Both the position numbers and the translations under genes were made by a program. The notes beneath the pieces were generated by a model that did not search any database, was not told the origin of the DNA, and worked only from the letters and a program-made list of their open reading frames with translations. From positions 124,001 through 188,000 of the forward strand of contig JBLXFH010000001.1 of assembly GCA_048262255.1 (NCBI GenBank): a stretch of 64,000 nt of DNA, given 5' to 3'. The stretch is from JABMNT01 sp048262255. GTDB lineage: Bacteria > Pseudomonadota > Alphaproteobacteria > Rhodospirillales > Casp-alpha2. Below, in pieces: positions 1 through 8,023 of this stretch (positions are counted from its first letter, which is position 1; each line of letters opens with the position of its first letter).

Positions 1-716
1 CCCGCCACCCTTATGTGGGAGATCTGGTGTTCACAGCCTTTTCCGGCTCTCATCAGGATGCCATAAAAAAAGGCCTGGCGGCCATGGAGCAGTCCAACTC
101 GAACGTCTGGGAAGTGCCTTATCTGCCGATTGATCCGAAAGATGTGGGCCGTTCCTACGAGGCAGTAATCCGGATCAATTCCCAGTCCGGCAAGGGCGGC
201 ATCGCCTATGTCATGGAAACCGACTATGGCGTGGAAATGCCCCGGCGCCTGCAAATCGAGTTTAGCCGGGTGGTGCAGGAACAGGCCGATAGCGGCGGCG
301 CCGAGTTGTCATCAGAGGATATCTGGAAAGCTTTTGATGAGGCCTATCTGACGCAAAACGGCCCCTTTGAATTTCAGGATTACCGGACAATTCCCGATAC
401 CCACGCCAGCGAAATCCGAAACCTGACGGCGACCTTAACCGAAAACGGCAAAGACATCACCATCAAGGGTAAAGGAACCGGCCCCATCGATGCCTTTTCC
501 CATGCCATAACCAGCCATTGCGGTGTTCCTGTCCGTGTTGTTGACTATCACGAACATGCCATTGGCCGGGGCGCGGATACAAAGGCCATCGCCTATGTCG
601 AGATTGAAGATGATAAAGGGGAAACGCTGTTTGGTGTCGGCATGGATCAAAACATCACCGAGGCCTCGTTAAAAGCCCTTGTCAGCGCCGTAAACCGCAG
701 TCTGAAACCGACCTAA
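1..716 (+). CDS. leuA: 2-isopropylmalate synthase, C-terminal part (truncated by window edge)
   Basis: This is the 3' end of leuA, which joins acetyl-CoA to 2-oxoisovalerate in the first committed step of leucine synthesis. The reading frame is open to the first base of the window, so the start lies upstream and the GTG at 15 is only an internal codon. The visible part holds the end of the catalytic region (FTAFSGSHQDAIKKG, GGIAYVMETDYG) and, from about residue 120, the regulatory dimer domain that normally binds leucine. The sequence resembles the long LeuA type of about 560 residues. A terminator-like hairpin follows at 751. The family call is secure. Leucine feedback is inferred from the presence of the domain. 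Confidence 0.93.
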   Translation, partial: RHPYVGDLVFTAFSGSHQDAIKKGLAAMEQSNSNVWEVPYLPIDPKDVGRSYEAVIRINSQSGKGGIAYVMETDYGVEMPRRLQIEFSRVVQEQADSGGAELSSEDIWKAFDEAYLTQNGPFEFQDYRTIPDTHASEIRNLTATLTENGKDITIKGKGTGPIDAFSHAITSHCGVPVRVVDYHEHAIGRGADTKAIAYVEIEDDKGETLFGVGMDQNITEASLKALVSAVNRSLKPT

Positions 717-750
717 GAGCTACGCAGAGATCAAACGCGTGCCATCAAAA

Positions 751-779
751 AGTAAGGGGCCCCATTGTGGCCCCTTACT
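751..779. terminator. Bidirectional hairpin terminator between leuA and the cold-shock gene
   Basis: AGTAAGGGGCC at 751-761 pairs perfectly with GGCCCCTTACT at 769-779 across a short loop. An A-run at 747-751 gives a T-run on the minus strand. It lies between two genes that converge, leuA (+) and cspA (-), so it can serve both. Confidence 0.7.
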
Positions 780-870
780 GATTTCCATCCTGTGTGATGG
801 AAAAGTCTCAAACGCCGCCTCCATCAATGGCCCGGGAAGAGCCTTGGGGGAGGCGGGTCTAAAAGCGTAA

Positions 871-1080
871 TCAGTCGCTAACGACGAGATTTTCTGCGGA
901 AGACTTGCCGTTACGGCCAGCGACGAGTTCAAACTCGACCTTTTGTCCTTCCTGCAATGTCGACAAACCTGCAGCTTCAACAGCGGAAATGTGAACGAAA
1001 GCGTCTTGTCCGCCATCCGTCGGTTCAATGAAGCCAAAGCCTTTGGTCGGGTTAAACCACTTAACAGTACCGGTAGTCAT
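871..1080 (-). CDS. cspA: Cold-shock domain protein (CspA family)
   Basis: This 69-residue single cold-shock domain is a cytoplasmic five-stranded barrel that binds single-stranded RNA or DNA and melts RNA structure. Both nucleic-acid-binding motifs are present: KWFNPTKGFGFI (RNP1) and DAFVHISAV (RNP2). The length is that of the whole family, with no extension. About 150 bases of AT-rich leader precede the ATG, in keeping with the long 5' leaders common in this family, but I cannot show cold regulation from the sequence. Several paralogues are usual in alphaproteobacteria, so the symbol names the family only. Confidence 0.93.
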   Translation of the reverse strand: MTTGTVKWFNPTKGFGFIEPTDGGQDAFVHISAVEAAGLSTLQEGQKVEFELVAGRNGKSSAENLVVSD

Positions 1081-1235
1081 CGTATTATAGTCCTTTATAA
1101 AACAAACAATAAGCGCGCATCACCAGACAACACGCAGTCGCAGATTTCACAATTTCGTGGGTAATTTGTTAAAGGAATAAACCTCGTCAGAATACGCCAG
1201 GACCCTGTGCCATCACCGCCAACAATGGCGATTCC

Positions 1236-1260
1236 AAAAAAAATTGCTACTTTCAGCAAC
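1236..1260 (-). terminator. Intrinsic terminator downstream of the LysE-type exporter gene
   Basis: On the minus strand TTGCT, a six-base loop and AGCAA are followed directly by a run of eight T. It starts about 40 bases past the stop codon of the exporter gene that ends at 1300. The stem is short but the T-run is strong. Confidence 0.6.
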
Positions 1261-1299
1261 AAAGTCAAGCAGATTAAAAATGATGCGCGCGCATGAGCC

Positions 1300-1929
1300 T
1301 CACGTACGTCCTTCCAGAACGAGGCTCACCCCGAGCCCGACAAGCAACGTGCCGGCAATCTGATGCGCCCGCTGCGAACTCTTTTCATTGGTGATCAGAA
1401 AGCGCCTGACGTGCCCCCCCATTAATCCGGCCAGCCCCATAACAACAAAAGCAATCACCATGAAAAGCAACCCATAGACGGCAAACTGCAGTTGCACCGC
1501 CCCCTGAGCCGGATCCACAAACTGCGGTAAAAACGCCAGAAAAAACAAGGCAACCTTCGGGTTGATCAAATTCATGACGACCGTTTGCCGAAAAATACTG
1601 GCAAGCGTCTTGCTGTTATCCGATCCCGAAAAATCCAGGGACTTGCTCGCCATCCACATTCGCAAGCCCAAATAGACCAGATAGCCCGCCCCCAGCCACT
1701 TGACCACTGTAAAGGCGAGGCCGGAGGCCGCCAGCAATGCGGTGAGCCCGACAACGCAAAGTGCGGTATGCCCGATGACCCCGACAGCCAGTCCGGCAGC
1801 GGCGGCCAATCCGGCTTTAGGCCCCTGCACGGCGCCTCGCATGATCACATAAACAATATCCGGACCCGGTGTCAGGGCCAACAGAACCGCCGCGGTGGCA
1901 AACAGACTCAATTGAGATAATTCAGGCAT
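1300..1929 (-). CDS. LysE/RhtB-family amino-acid exporter
   Basis: This 209-residue inner-membrane protein has about six hydrophobic segments. It carries the family signature near the N-terminus (ALTPGPDIVYVI) and the conserved NLINPKVALFFLAFLPQFVD stretch in the middle. RhtB/LysE proteins export homoserine, threonine, lysine, leucine or similar metabolites by proton antiport. The true substrate cannot be told from the sequence. The ATG at 1929 has a good ribosome-binding site (AAAGGA) just upstream. The gene stands alone and has its own terminator. Family call secure, substrate open. Confidence 0.9.
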   Translation of the reverse strand: MPELSQLSLFATAAVLLALTPGPDIVYVIMRGAVQGPKAGLAAAAGLAVGVIGHTALCVVGLTALLAASGLAFTVVKWLGAGYLVYLGLRMWMASKSLDFSGSDNSKTLASIFRQTVVMNLINPKVALFFLAFLPQFVDPAQGAVQLQFAVYGLLFMVIAFVVMGLAGLMGGHVRRFLITNEKSSQRAHQIAGTLLVGLGVSLVLEGRT

Positions 1930-2081
1930 ATATTGTGTTCCTTTGCCTCATCCTATCTGAGCGCCCAAACCGGTGCAATTGCCATACATCCCAAATGCCC
2001 GCGTCGACTATGGGTAATCCATTTTTTACGCCTGTGACTTTTTCCATGACCTGCAGCAGACAAAGTCCTATTATAAGAGAC

Positions 2082-2279
2082 ATGAGCACATTCCTTGAAT
2101 TTGTATTCGGGCTTGCCGCCCTTGTTACCGTGATCGTTCTGGTTATCGGCGTTGTTTCCTTTGCCGTTCATGGCCCGTTTTACCAGAAGCATTCGAACCA
2201 TCTGATGCGTCTACGCGTTCTGTTTCAGGGCCTGGCCATCCTGTGCCTTGCGGTCTCTGTCTGGATCATATCCTCTTAA
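2082..2279 (+). CDS. Small protein with two transmembrane helices
   Basis: This 65-residue protein is made of two hydrophobic helices (about residues 5-28 and 45-63) joined by a basic, histidine-containing turn (HGPFYQKHSNHLMRLR). I chose the ATG at 2082 because the sequence before it does not look coded. It resembles the short 'twin transmembrane' (HIG1-like) proteins that alphaproteobacteria often encode directly before the PduO-type adenosyltransferase and etfBA, as here, with 17 bases to the next gene. The function is unknown. The place next to ETF genes hints at a role in the respiratory membrane, which is inference only. Confidence 0.75.
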   Translation: MSTFLEFVFGLAALVTVIVLVIGVVSFAVHGPFYQKHSNHLMRLRVLFQGLAILCLAVSVWIISS

Positions 2280-2296
2280 GCTGAATCGGAAACGCC

Positions 2297-2860
2297 TTGG
2301 TTACTCTGACAAAAATCTACACACGAGGTGGAGATAGCGGGCAAACATCGTTGGGGTCGGGCGACCGCGTTGCCAAACATGATTTACGGGTTGCCACCTA
2401 TGGCACCTCGGACGAAGCCAACTCCGTTATCGGCATCGCCCGCTTGCACACATCCGGAGACGCCGACGCCATGCTGTCGCGCATCCAGAACGATCTGTTT
2501 GATCTGGGTGCCGATCTCTGCACGCCTTTCGATGCCAACAAATCCGAAGGCGCGTTGCGTATCATCGCTTCCCAGACCGCGCGACTGGAAACGGAAATCG
2601 ACGCCATGAACGAACATTTACCAGCTCTGACGTCATTTATTTTGCCAGGTGGCAGCCCTGCCTCCGCTTATTTACATCTGGCAAGGACCGTGACCCGGCG
2701 TGGCGAACGCCTGATGACCGAGTTGGGCATGACCGAACAGATAAACCCGGAAGCCATAAAATATATGAACAGGCTTTCCGATCACCTCTTTGTATTGGCA
2801 CGACACTTAAATGATGAAGGGAAAGCAGATGTCTTATGGGTCCCCGGCAACAACAGATAG
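2297..2860 (+). CDS. pduO: Cob(I)alamin / cob(I)yrinic acid a,c-diamide adenosyltransferase (PduO type)
   Basis: This cytoplasmic enzyme transfers the adenosyl group of ATP to cob(I)alamin, making the cofactor used by methylmalonyl-CoA mutase and similar enzymes. The ATP-binding N-terminal motif is clear (IYTRGGDSGQTSLGSGDRV). So are the later signatures YGTSDEANSVIG, FILPGGSPASAYLHLART and RRGERL. The length of 187 residues is normal for the family. The start is probably TTG at 2297, since the protein begins immediately before the conserved region and no ATG is available. It follows a small membrane protein by 17 bases and is followed by a separate promoter for etfBA. Confidence 0.92.
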   Translation: MVTLTKIYTRGGDSGQTSLGSGDRVAKHDLRVATYGTSDEANSVIGIARLHTSGDADAMLSRIQNDLFDLGADLCTPFDANKSEGALRIIASQTARLETEIDAMNEHLPALTSFILPGGSPASAYLHLARTVTRRGERLMTELGMTEQINPEAIKYMNRLSDHLFVLARHLNDEGKADVLWVPGNNR

Positions 2861-2910
2861 CCCCCTGTTTACTGCGGCGCAAACCATTAAAATACTGTTA
2901 TAAAGTGAGC

Positions 2911-2939
2911 TTGACCGCAGGTTTCACCCACCCTATTGT
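2911..2939 (+). promoter_or_regulatory. Sigma-70-like promoter for etfBA-hbd
   Basis: TTGACC at 2911-2916 and TATTGT at 2934-2939 are separated by exactly 17 bases, about 100 bases before the etfB start. This suggests that the ETF operon has its own promoter in addition to read-through from the adenosyltransferase gene. Inferred from consensus only. Confidence 0.5.
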
Positions 2940-3035
2940 GCACCTGCGAAAGATTTTTTACTGGATTGAATACATTTGTATACGTTATTCATATCCGGTG
3001 ATTTGTTTTTTTAAATTTACTGAGGCTTACGACTA

Positions 3036-3785
3036 ATGAAAGTGCTTGTTGCCGTTAAGCGGGTTGTTGATTACAACGTCAAAATCCGCGTCAATTCGGA
3101 TCAAACTGCAGTTGAAACTGCAAATGTTAAAATGTCCATGAACCCCTTCGATGAAATTGCCGTTGAAGAAGCCATCCGCCTGAAAGAGGCTGGCTTGGCT
3201 GAAGAACTGGTTGCCGTTTCCATTGGCCCCACCCAATGTCAGGAAACCATCCGAACGGCTCTGGCCATGGGCGCGGATCGCGGCGTTTTGGTTGAAACCG
3301 ACGTTCAGGCCGACCCTCTTGGCGTCGCAAAATGTCTGAAAGCGCTGATTGAGAAAGAAGCGCCGGATCTCGTTATTGTCGGCAAACAGGCCATTGACGA
3401 TGATTCCAATCAAACCGGACAAATGCTTTCGGCTTTGCTTGGCTGGTCGCAAGGGACGTTCGCCTCAAAACTGGAATTGTCGGACGGCTCGATCAAAGTT
3501 ACCCGGGAAGTCGATGGCGGTCTCGAGACGGTCAATCTGAAAATGCCGGCCATTGTCACGACCGATCTGCGGTTAAACGAACCACGCTATGCCAGCCTGC
3601 CCAACATCATGAAAGCCAAGAAAAAGCCCATCGACATGACCAGCCCCGATGAGCTTGGGGTGGACATCTCTCCACGGCTGACCGTCCTGAAGGTGGAAGA
3701 GCCGCCAAAGCGCCAGGCTGGCGTTATGGTTGAAGATGTTGCGCAACTGGTTGACAAACTCCGGAACGAAGCGAAGGTGATTTAA
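3036..3785 (+). CDS. etfB: Electron transfer flavoprotein, beta subunit
   Basis: EtfB pairs with EtfA to form the soluble ETF that takes electrons from acyl-CoA and other dehydrogenases and hands them to ETF-quinone oxidoreductase (encoded at 18086). It binds AMP. The family signatures are present: MKVLVAVKRVVDYNVKIRV at the start, NPFDEIAVEEAIRLKE, and TREVDGGLETVNLKMPAIVT in the second half. The length of 249 residues is typical. Its stop codon region overlaps the start of etfA by one base, so the two subunits are translationally coupled. Confidence 0.96.
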   Translation: MKVLVAVKRVVDYNVKIRVNSDQTAVETANVKMSMNPFDEIAVEEAIRLKEAGLAEELVAVSIGPTQCQETIRTALAMGADRGVLVETDVQADPLGVAKCLKALIEKEAPDLVIVGKQAIDDDSNQTGQMLSALLGWSQGTFASKLELSDGSIKVTREVDGGLETVNLKMPAIVTTDLRLNEPRYASLPNIMKAKKKPIDMTSPDELGVDISPRLTVLKVEEPPKRQAGVMVEDVAQLVDKLRNEAKVI

Positions 3786-4717
3786 TGAGTGTTCTCGTAA
3801 TAGCCGAACATGACAATGTCGAGCTGAAACCCGCCACATTGAACACGGTCACAGCCGCCGCCCAGTTGGGCGATGTCGACATCCTGGTCGCAGGCTCAGG
3901 CTGTGATGCCGTAGCCGATGCCGCCGCCAAAATTGCTGGTATCGGTAAAGTTCTGATAGCCGACGCGGACGTCCTAAAATCCGGTCTGGCGGAAAACGTT
4001 GCCCCGTTAGTCGTTGGACTTGCCTCCGGCTACAGCCATGTTCTGGCCCCGGCGACAACAGGTGGAAAAAACATCATGCCACGTGTCGCCGCACTTCTTG
4101 ATGTGGCGCAAATCTCCGAGATTACGGCAGTTGTCAGCGCAGACACCTTTGTCCGCCCTATCTATGCCGGCAATGCCCTGGCAACCGTCCAGTCCGCCGA
4201 TGCCGTAAAGATTTTGACCGTTCGGACAACGGCCTTTGAAGCTGCAGCGGCAGAAGGCGGTTCCGCCGCCATCGAAACCGTCTCCGGCGCCGAGGATGCC
4301 GGACTGTCGAGTTTTGTCGGACAGGAACTGACAGTTTCGGAACGCCCGGAACTGACAAGCGCTAAAATCGTTATTTCAGGCGGTCGCGGCATGCAATCGG
4401 GGGATAACTTCCCGATGCTGGAAGAGATTGCCGACAAACTCGGTGCTGCCGTCGGCGCCAGCCGCGCCGCCGTTGATGCCGGTTTTGTGCCCAATGACTA
4501 TCAGGTTGGTCAAACCGGTAAAGTTGTAGCCCCCGATCTTTATATTGCCGTTGGCATCTCGGGTGCCATCCAGCATTTGGCTGGAATGAAAGACTCTAAG
4601 GTGATTGTCGCTATTAACAAAGATGAGGAAGCACCCATCTTCCAGGTTGCAGACTATGGGCTTGCCGCCGATTTGTTTGAGGCGGTTCCTGCTTTATCGG
4701 CCGAACTCGATAAATAA
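3785..4717 (+). CDS. etfA: Electron transfer flavoprotein, alpha subunit
   Basis: This is the FAD-carrying subunit of ETF. The C-terminal FAD-binding domain (about residues 195-310) shows the diagnostic stretches SGGRGMQSGDNFPMLEEIA, GASRAAVDAGF, QVGQTGKVVAPDLYIAVGIS and GAIQHLAGM. The N-terminal half forms the ETF alpha/beta fold. The length of 310 residues is standard. It lies directly behind etfB, and the dehydrogenase gene follows after 42 bases, so the three form one operon serving fatty-acid and amino-acid oxidation. Confidence 0.96.
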   Translation: MSVLVIAEHDNVELKPATLNTVTAAAQLGDVDILVAGSGCDAVADAAAKIAGIGKVLIADADVLKSGLAENVAPLVVGLASGYSHVLAPATTGGKNIMPRVAALLDVAQISEITAVVSADTFVRPIYAGNALATVQSADAVKILTVRTTAFEAAAAEGGSAAIETVSGAEDAGLSSFVGQELTVSERPELTSAKIVISGGRGMQSGDNFPMLEEIADKLGAAVGASRAAVDAGFVPNDYQVGQTGKVVAPDLYIAVGISGAIQHLAGMKDSKVIVAINKDEEAPIFQVADYGLAADLFEAVPALSAELDK

Positions 4718-4759
4718 TTCAAACGGACAAAGCGGGTCTTCCCCGCGAGGAAAAAGTGA

Positions 4760-5641
4760 ATGTCACTTGATATAAAGAAAATAGGCATTGTTGGCGCCGG
4801 ACAGATGGGTAACGGCATTGCCCATGTATGTGCGAGAGCTGGATACGATGTGCATATGCTCGACACAAATCCCGACGCCGTGAAAGCGGGCCTGGATAAA
4901 ATCGACAACAATATGGAACGTGAGGTCGCGCGCGGTCAAATGGAAGCCGCCGACAAAAAGACCGCCATGGCCCGTATTTCCGCCGGAACCGACTACAAGG
5001 GGTTTGCGGAATGCCAACTGGTCATTGAAGCCGCTACGGAAGACGAAGGAATCAAGAAAGCGATTATTTCGCTACTCTGTGACAGCGTTCCCGATGACTG
5101 CATCATCGCCTCCAACACTTCGTCCATCTCCATCACACGGCTGGGTGCCCATACCGACCGCCCCGGCAAATTTGTCGGCATGCATTTCATGAACCCGGTT
5201 CCGCGTATGGAACTGGTTGAAATCATCCGGGGAATCGCCACTGACGAAGCCACATACAGCATCATCAAGGAACTGGCCGTGAAGCTCGGCAAGGTGCCGG
5301 TCAGCGCCGAAGATTTCCCGGCGTTTATCGTCAATCGTATCCTGTTGCCGATGATCAACGAGGCCGTTTACACCCTTTACGAGGGGGTCGGCTCCGTCAA
5401 TTCCATCGACACCGCTATGAAACTGGGCACTCACCATCCCATGGGTCCGCTGGAACTGGCGGACTTTATTGGGCTCGACACCTGTCTGGCGGTTATGCAT
5501 GTGCTCCACGACGGGCTTGCCGATACCAAGTACAGGCCCTGTCCGTTGCTCGTGAAATATGTGGAAGCCGGATGGCTTGGCCGGAAATCGGGACGCGGTT
5601 TTTATGACTATTCCGGTGACGAGCCCGTACCGACACGCTAA
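4760..5641 (+). CDS. hbd: 3-hydroxybutyryl-CoA dehydrogenase (3-hydroxyacyl-CoA dehydrogenase family)
   Basis: This enzyme interconverts 3-hydroxybutyryl-CoA and acetoacetyl-CoA with NAD(P). The Rossmann fold opens the protein (IGIVGAGQMGNGIAHVCARAGYD), with the catalytic region around NTSSISIT and HFMNPVPRMELVEII. The C-terminal helical domain has FIVNRILLPMINEA and HHPMGPLELADFIGLD. At 293 residues it is the free-standing type, not the fused FadB/FadJ type. It lies in the etfBA operon and is followed by a strong terminator, so it is the last gene of that unit. NADP versus NAD use cannot be judged. Confidence 0.94.
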   Translation: MSLDIKKIGIVGAGQMGNGIAHVCARAGYDVHMLDTNPDAVKAGLDKIDNNMEREVARGQMEAADKKTAMARISAGTDYKGFAECQLVIEAATEDEGIKKAIISLLCDSVPDDCIIASNTSSISITRLGAHTDRPGKFVGMHFMNPVPRMELVEIIRGIATDEATYSIIKELAVKLGKVPVSAEDFPAFIVNRILLPMINEAVYTLYEGVGSVNSIDTAMKLGTHHPMGPLELADFIGLDTCLAVMHVLHDGLADTKYRPCPLLVKYVEAGWLGRKSGRGFYDYSGDEPVPTR

Positions 5642-5663
5642 TCTTTTACAGTCTATCAATTAT

Positions 5664-5692
5664 AAAGCGGGGCCTTCGGGCTCCGCTTTTTT
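5664..5692 (+). terminator. Intrinsic terminator after the etfBA-hbd operon
   Basis: AAAGCGGGGCC at 5664-5674 pairs with GGCTCCGCTTT at 5679-5689 (one G-T pair) around a TTCG tetraloop. The 3' arm runs into six T. It is 22 bases past the hbd stop. A textbook terminator. Confidence 0.88.
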
Positions 5693-5746
5693 GTGAGGGC
5701 TGTCAATTGACCTGAGAGCGTGAGAGTGAGAAACTTTACCCGTTAG

Positions 5747-6088
5747 ATGTCTTTAAAGCAGGTCATTGTGTTACCTTATCGAACAGCCCCCGTTCCCCTG
5801 ATTGCGATTGCCCTGTTGCTGGGCCTGTGGGTACTCACGTCCACATCCGGCAGCATCACCCAGGCACGCTGTGACTCCGACCTCAACGAACTTCTCGCGA
5901 GTATCGAGCGCAACAAGAAGTATTCACTTGAGCAGATCAACAGCCAACTCAAAACAGAGACGGACCCGCGTAATCGGCAAAACCTTGAAGCGGCGCGCGA
6001 GCAGGCCTGGGATCAGGAAGAGCAAAAACGGGCGCAAGCCGGGCATATCTGGCGGGACTGTATGAAGGCTGTGCAAGGCCCGGCATAA
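5747..6088 (+). CDS. Hypothetical membrane-anchored protein
   Basis: I do not recognise this 113-residue protein. It has one hydrophobic segment near the N-terminus (about residues 16-32, PLIAIALLLGLWVLTS), which acts as a signal anchor or uncleaved signal. A charged, mostly helical region rich in Glu, Gln, Arg and Lys follows (residues 45-105). Two cysteines (about residues 42 and 105) could form a disulphide outside the membrane. It stands between two strong terminators, so it is its own transcription unit. The base composition matches its neighbours and the frame is clean. No function can be proposed. Confidence 0.6.
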   Translation: MSLKQVIVLPYRTAPVPLIAIALLLGLWVLTSTSGSITQARCDSDLNELLASIERNKKYSLEQINSQLKTETDPRNRQNLEAAREQAWDQEEQKRAQAGHIWRDCMKAVQGPA

Positions 6089-6149
6089 CAAAGCAGGGCC
6101 GAAGCCCTGCTTTGCATACCTTGGTTTCCCAAGTCCTCCCTGGGAAACC
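6089..6149. terminator. Pair of perfect hairpins between convergent genes
   Basis: CAAAGCAGGGC at 6089-6099 pairs perfectly with GCCCTGCTTTG at 6104-6114 around a CGAA tetraloop. A second hairpin has GGTTTCCCA at 6123-6131 and TGGGAAACC at 6141-6149. They separate the hypothetical gene ending at 6088 (+) from ccrM ending at 6179 (-). Neither has a long T-run, so rho-independent action is likely but not certain. Confidence 0.6.
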
Positions 6150-6178
6150 GGGATATTTTTGTTCTGACGTAGCAGCCC

Positions 6179-7306
6179 CTAATGAAGCTCCGTGCGTAAT
6201 TGCTGTCGATAGATATCGATCGGAACCAGTTTGCCGCGCTCTTCCACACACCAGAACTGCCAGCCATTGCAGGCCGGGGCTTTTTGTACCTGAGCGCCAA
6301 CCTGATGGATGGAGCCGCGAAACTCTGCCGATATCAATGTACCGTCGGCACGGACCCGTGCCGTGTGTCGGCGGCGCATGTCGGTCAGGGTCTGGCCGGG
6401 AAGCAACAGGCCTCTCTCGACCAGCCAGCCAAAGGGAATACGGGGTTCTGCGCGTTTCGACGGTGTATTCAAAAACTCATCCTCAGCCAATTGTTTGACG
6501 CCTGCGATCCGGTCGCGCGCTAACTTGACGTAATCGCTATCGCGTTCGATTCCGATAAAACTCCTGCCCAGTTTTTTGGCCACAGCACCAGTCGTCCCGG
6601 TGCCAAAAAACGGATCGAGAATGACATCACCAACATCCGTCGATGCCATGATCACCCGGTGCAGCAGGGCTTCCGGCTTTTGTGTCGGATGGGCTTTCTT
6701 GCCATTTTCCTTCAATCTTTCACCGCCCGTACACAGCGGCAGCATCCAGTCCGAGCGCATCTGCAAGTCGTCATTAAGGGCTTTCATGGATTCATAATTG
6801 AAGCGGTATTTCGAATCCTTGTCCTTGGCTACCCAGAGCATGGTTTCATGGGCATTGGTAAACCGGCGACCGCGAAAATTCGGCATTGGATTGGTTTTGC
6901 GCCAGACCACATCGTTGAGCATCCAGTAACCCAAATCCTGCAGCGTCGTGCCAACTCGATAAATATTATGGTAACTGCCAATGACCCAAAGCGTGCCGTT
7001 GGGCTTGAGAACCCGCCGCGCCGCCTTCAGCCATTCCGAGGAAAATTCGTCATAGGCCTTGAACCCTTCAAAGCGGTCCCATTCGTGATCGACGCCATCC
7101 ACCTTGGTGTTGTTGGGACGCAGCAATTCGCCACCCAACTGCAAGTTATAGGGAGGGTCGGCAAAAATCATGTCGACACTCTCTTCCGGAAGCGCGTTCA
7201 AAACGTCTACGCAAGCTCCCTGAAGGATTTTGTTGCGATATTTGGTGATAGGATCAGGCGTTAAATCCGCGCCCTTCTCCTTTGTCTTTGTGTTTTCTCT
7301 GCCCAT
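6179..7306 (-). CDS. ccrM: Cell-cycle regulated adenine DNA methyltransferase CcrM (GANTC)
   Basis: CcrM methylates the adenine of GANTC and marks replication state in the alphaproteobacterial cell cycle. It is a beta-class methyltransferase. The catalytic motif DPPYNLQLGG comes first, then the target-recognition region, then the S-adenosylmethionine motif DPFFGTGTTGAVAKKLGRSF. The C-terminal RAMA-like domain (about 85 residues, ending near HQVGAQVQKAPACNGWQFW) is typical of CcrM and absent from plain restriction enzymes. I take the ATG at 7306 (375 residues). A longer frame could start at TTG 7342, but it has no ribosome-binding site. The gene follows rnhB on the same strand, and four GANTC sites lie in the 99 bases between them. 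Confidence 0.92.
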   Translation of the reverse strand: MGRENTKTKEKGADLTPDPITKYRNKILQGACVDVLNALPEESVDMIFADPPYNLQLGGELLRPNNTKVDGVDHEWDRFEGFKAYDEFSSEWLKAARRVLKPNGTLWVIGSYHNIYRVGTTLQDLGYWMLNDVVWRKTNPMPNFRGRRFTNAHETMLWVAKDKDSKYRFNYESMKALNDDLQMRSDWMLPLCTGGERLKENGKKAHPTQKPEALLHRVIMASTDVGDVILDPFFGTGTTGAVAKKLGRSFIGIERDSDYVKLARDRIAGVKQLAEDEFLNTPSKRAEPRIPFGWLVERGLLLPGQTLTDMRRRHTARVRADGTLISAEFRGSIHQVGAQVQKAPACNGWQFWCVEERGKLVPIDIYRQQLRTELH

Positions 7307-7329
7307 GCCCGGCAGAATGGGCGACACCA

Positions 7330-7397
7330 GAGTCGGCGTCAAGAGTTAAATAGAATCAATGACTTAGCAAAGATTCCTGATGCTATATATAGGAGTC
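7330..7397 (-). promoter_or_regulatory. Cluster of four GANTC sites upstream of ccrM
   Basis: GANTC pentamers occur at 7330-7334, 7353-7357, 7372-7376 and 7393-7397, all within the 99-base gap between rnhB and ccrM. About 0.4 would be expected by chance. In Caulobacter the ccrM promoter region holds GANTC sites whose methylation state limits transcription, so this looks like self-control of ccrM. A TATATA stretch at 7384-7390 may be part of the promoter. Confidence 0.65.
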
Positions 7398-7405
7398 TGT
7401 GGCTT

Positions 7406-8023
7406 CTATGAACCCAATATCTTGCGAATAGGCGCGTAAGATTTTCGATGCGCCGGCGTCACCCCCAAGCGGGCCAGAGCCTGTTGATGCGCCGCCGTCC
7501 CATAGCCGGCATTTCGCTCCCACCCATAACCCGGATACTGCTGCGCCAGTTCGGACATCACCTGATCGCGGCTGACTTTGGCGATAATACTGGCTGCCGC
7601 GATGGAAAAACTTTTGCCATCGCCTTTGATAATGGGCCGCGCCGGACAGGGAAGAGACGGGAGTTTATTGCCATCAACCAAGGCAAAATCAGCCCCGACC
7701 GGTAACGCCTCCACCGCTCTCTGCATAGCCAGAAAGGTCGCCTGCAGGATATTCAGCCGATCAATTTCCTCAACACTGGCCTGCCCGACACCAAAAGCCA
7801 CATGCCCCTGCATGGCCGTATAAACCGATTGACGCTTTTCCGTTTTCATTTTTTTGGAATCGTCCAGTTGCGCCAACAGCCCTAAGGGTAGCCGTTCCGG
7901 CTCAAGAACCACCGCCGCCGCTGTAACCGGACCGGCCCAAGGGCCACGGCCCGCTTCATCAATTCCACAAATAACACCAAATCCCTCAGCCCTGAGCTGA
8001 TCTTCAAGGGCAAAATCAGGCAC
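7406..8023 (-). CDS. rnhB: Ribonuclease HII
   Basis: RNase HII cuts RNA in RNA-DNA hybrids and starts the removal of single ribonucleotides from DNA. The active-site motif GIDEAGRGPWAGPV is at the N-terminus, and LDDSKKMK, ALVDGNKLP and SIAAASIIAKVSRD follow in the usual order with the metal-binding acidic residues. The length of 205 residues is normal. Its start overlaps the end of the upstream antiporter gene by 8 bases, so it is co-transcribed with it. The rnhB-ccrM order is common in alphaproteobacteria. Confidence 0.95.
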   Translation of the reverse strand: MPDFALEDQLRAEGFGVICGIDEAGRGPWAGPVTAAAVVLEPERLPLGLLAQLDDSKKMKTEKRQSVYTAMQGHVAFGVGQASVEEIDRLNILQATFLAMQRAVEALPVGADFALVDGNKLPSLPCPARPIIKGDGKSFSIAAASIIAKVSRDQVMSELAQQYPGYGWERNAGYGTAAHQQALARLGVTPAHRKSYAPIRKILGS

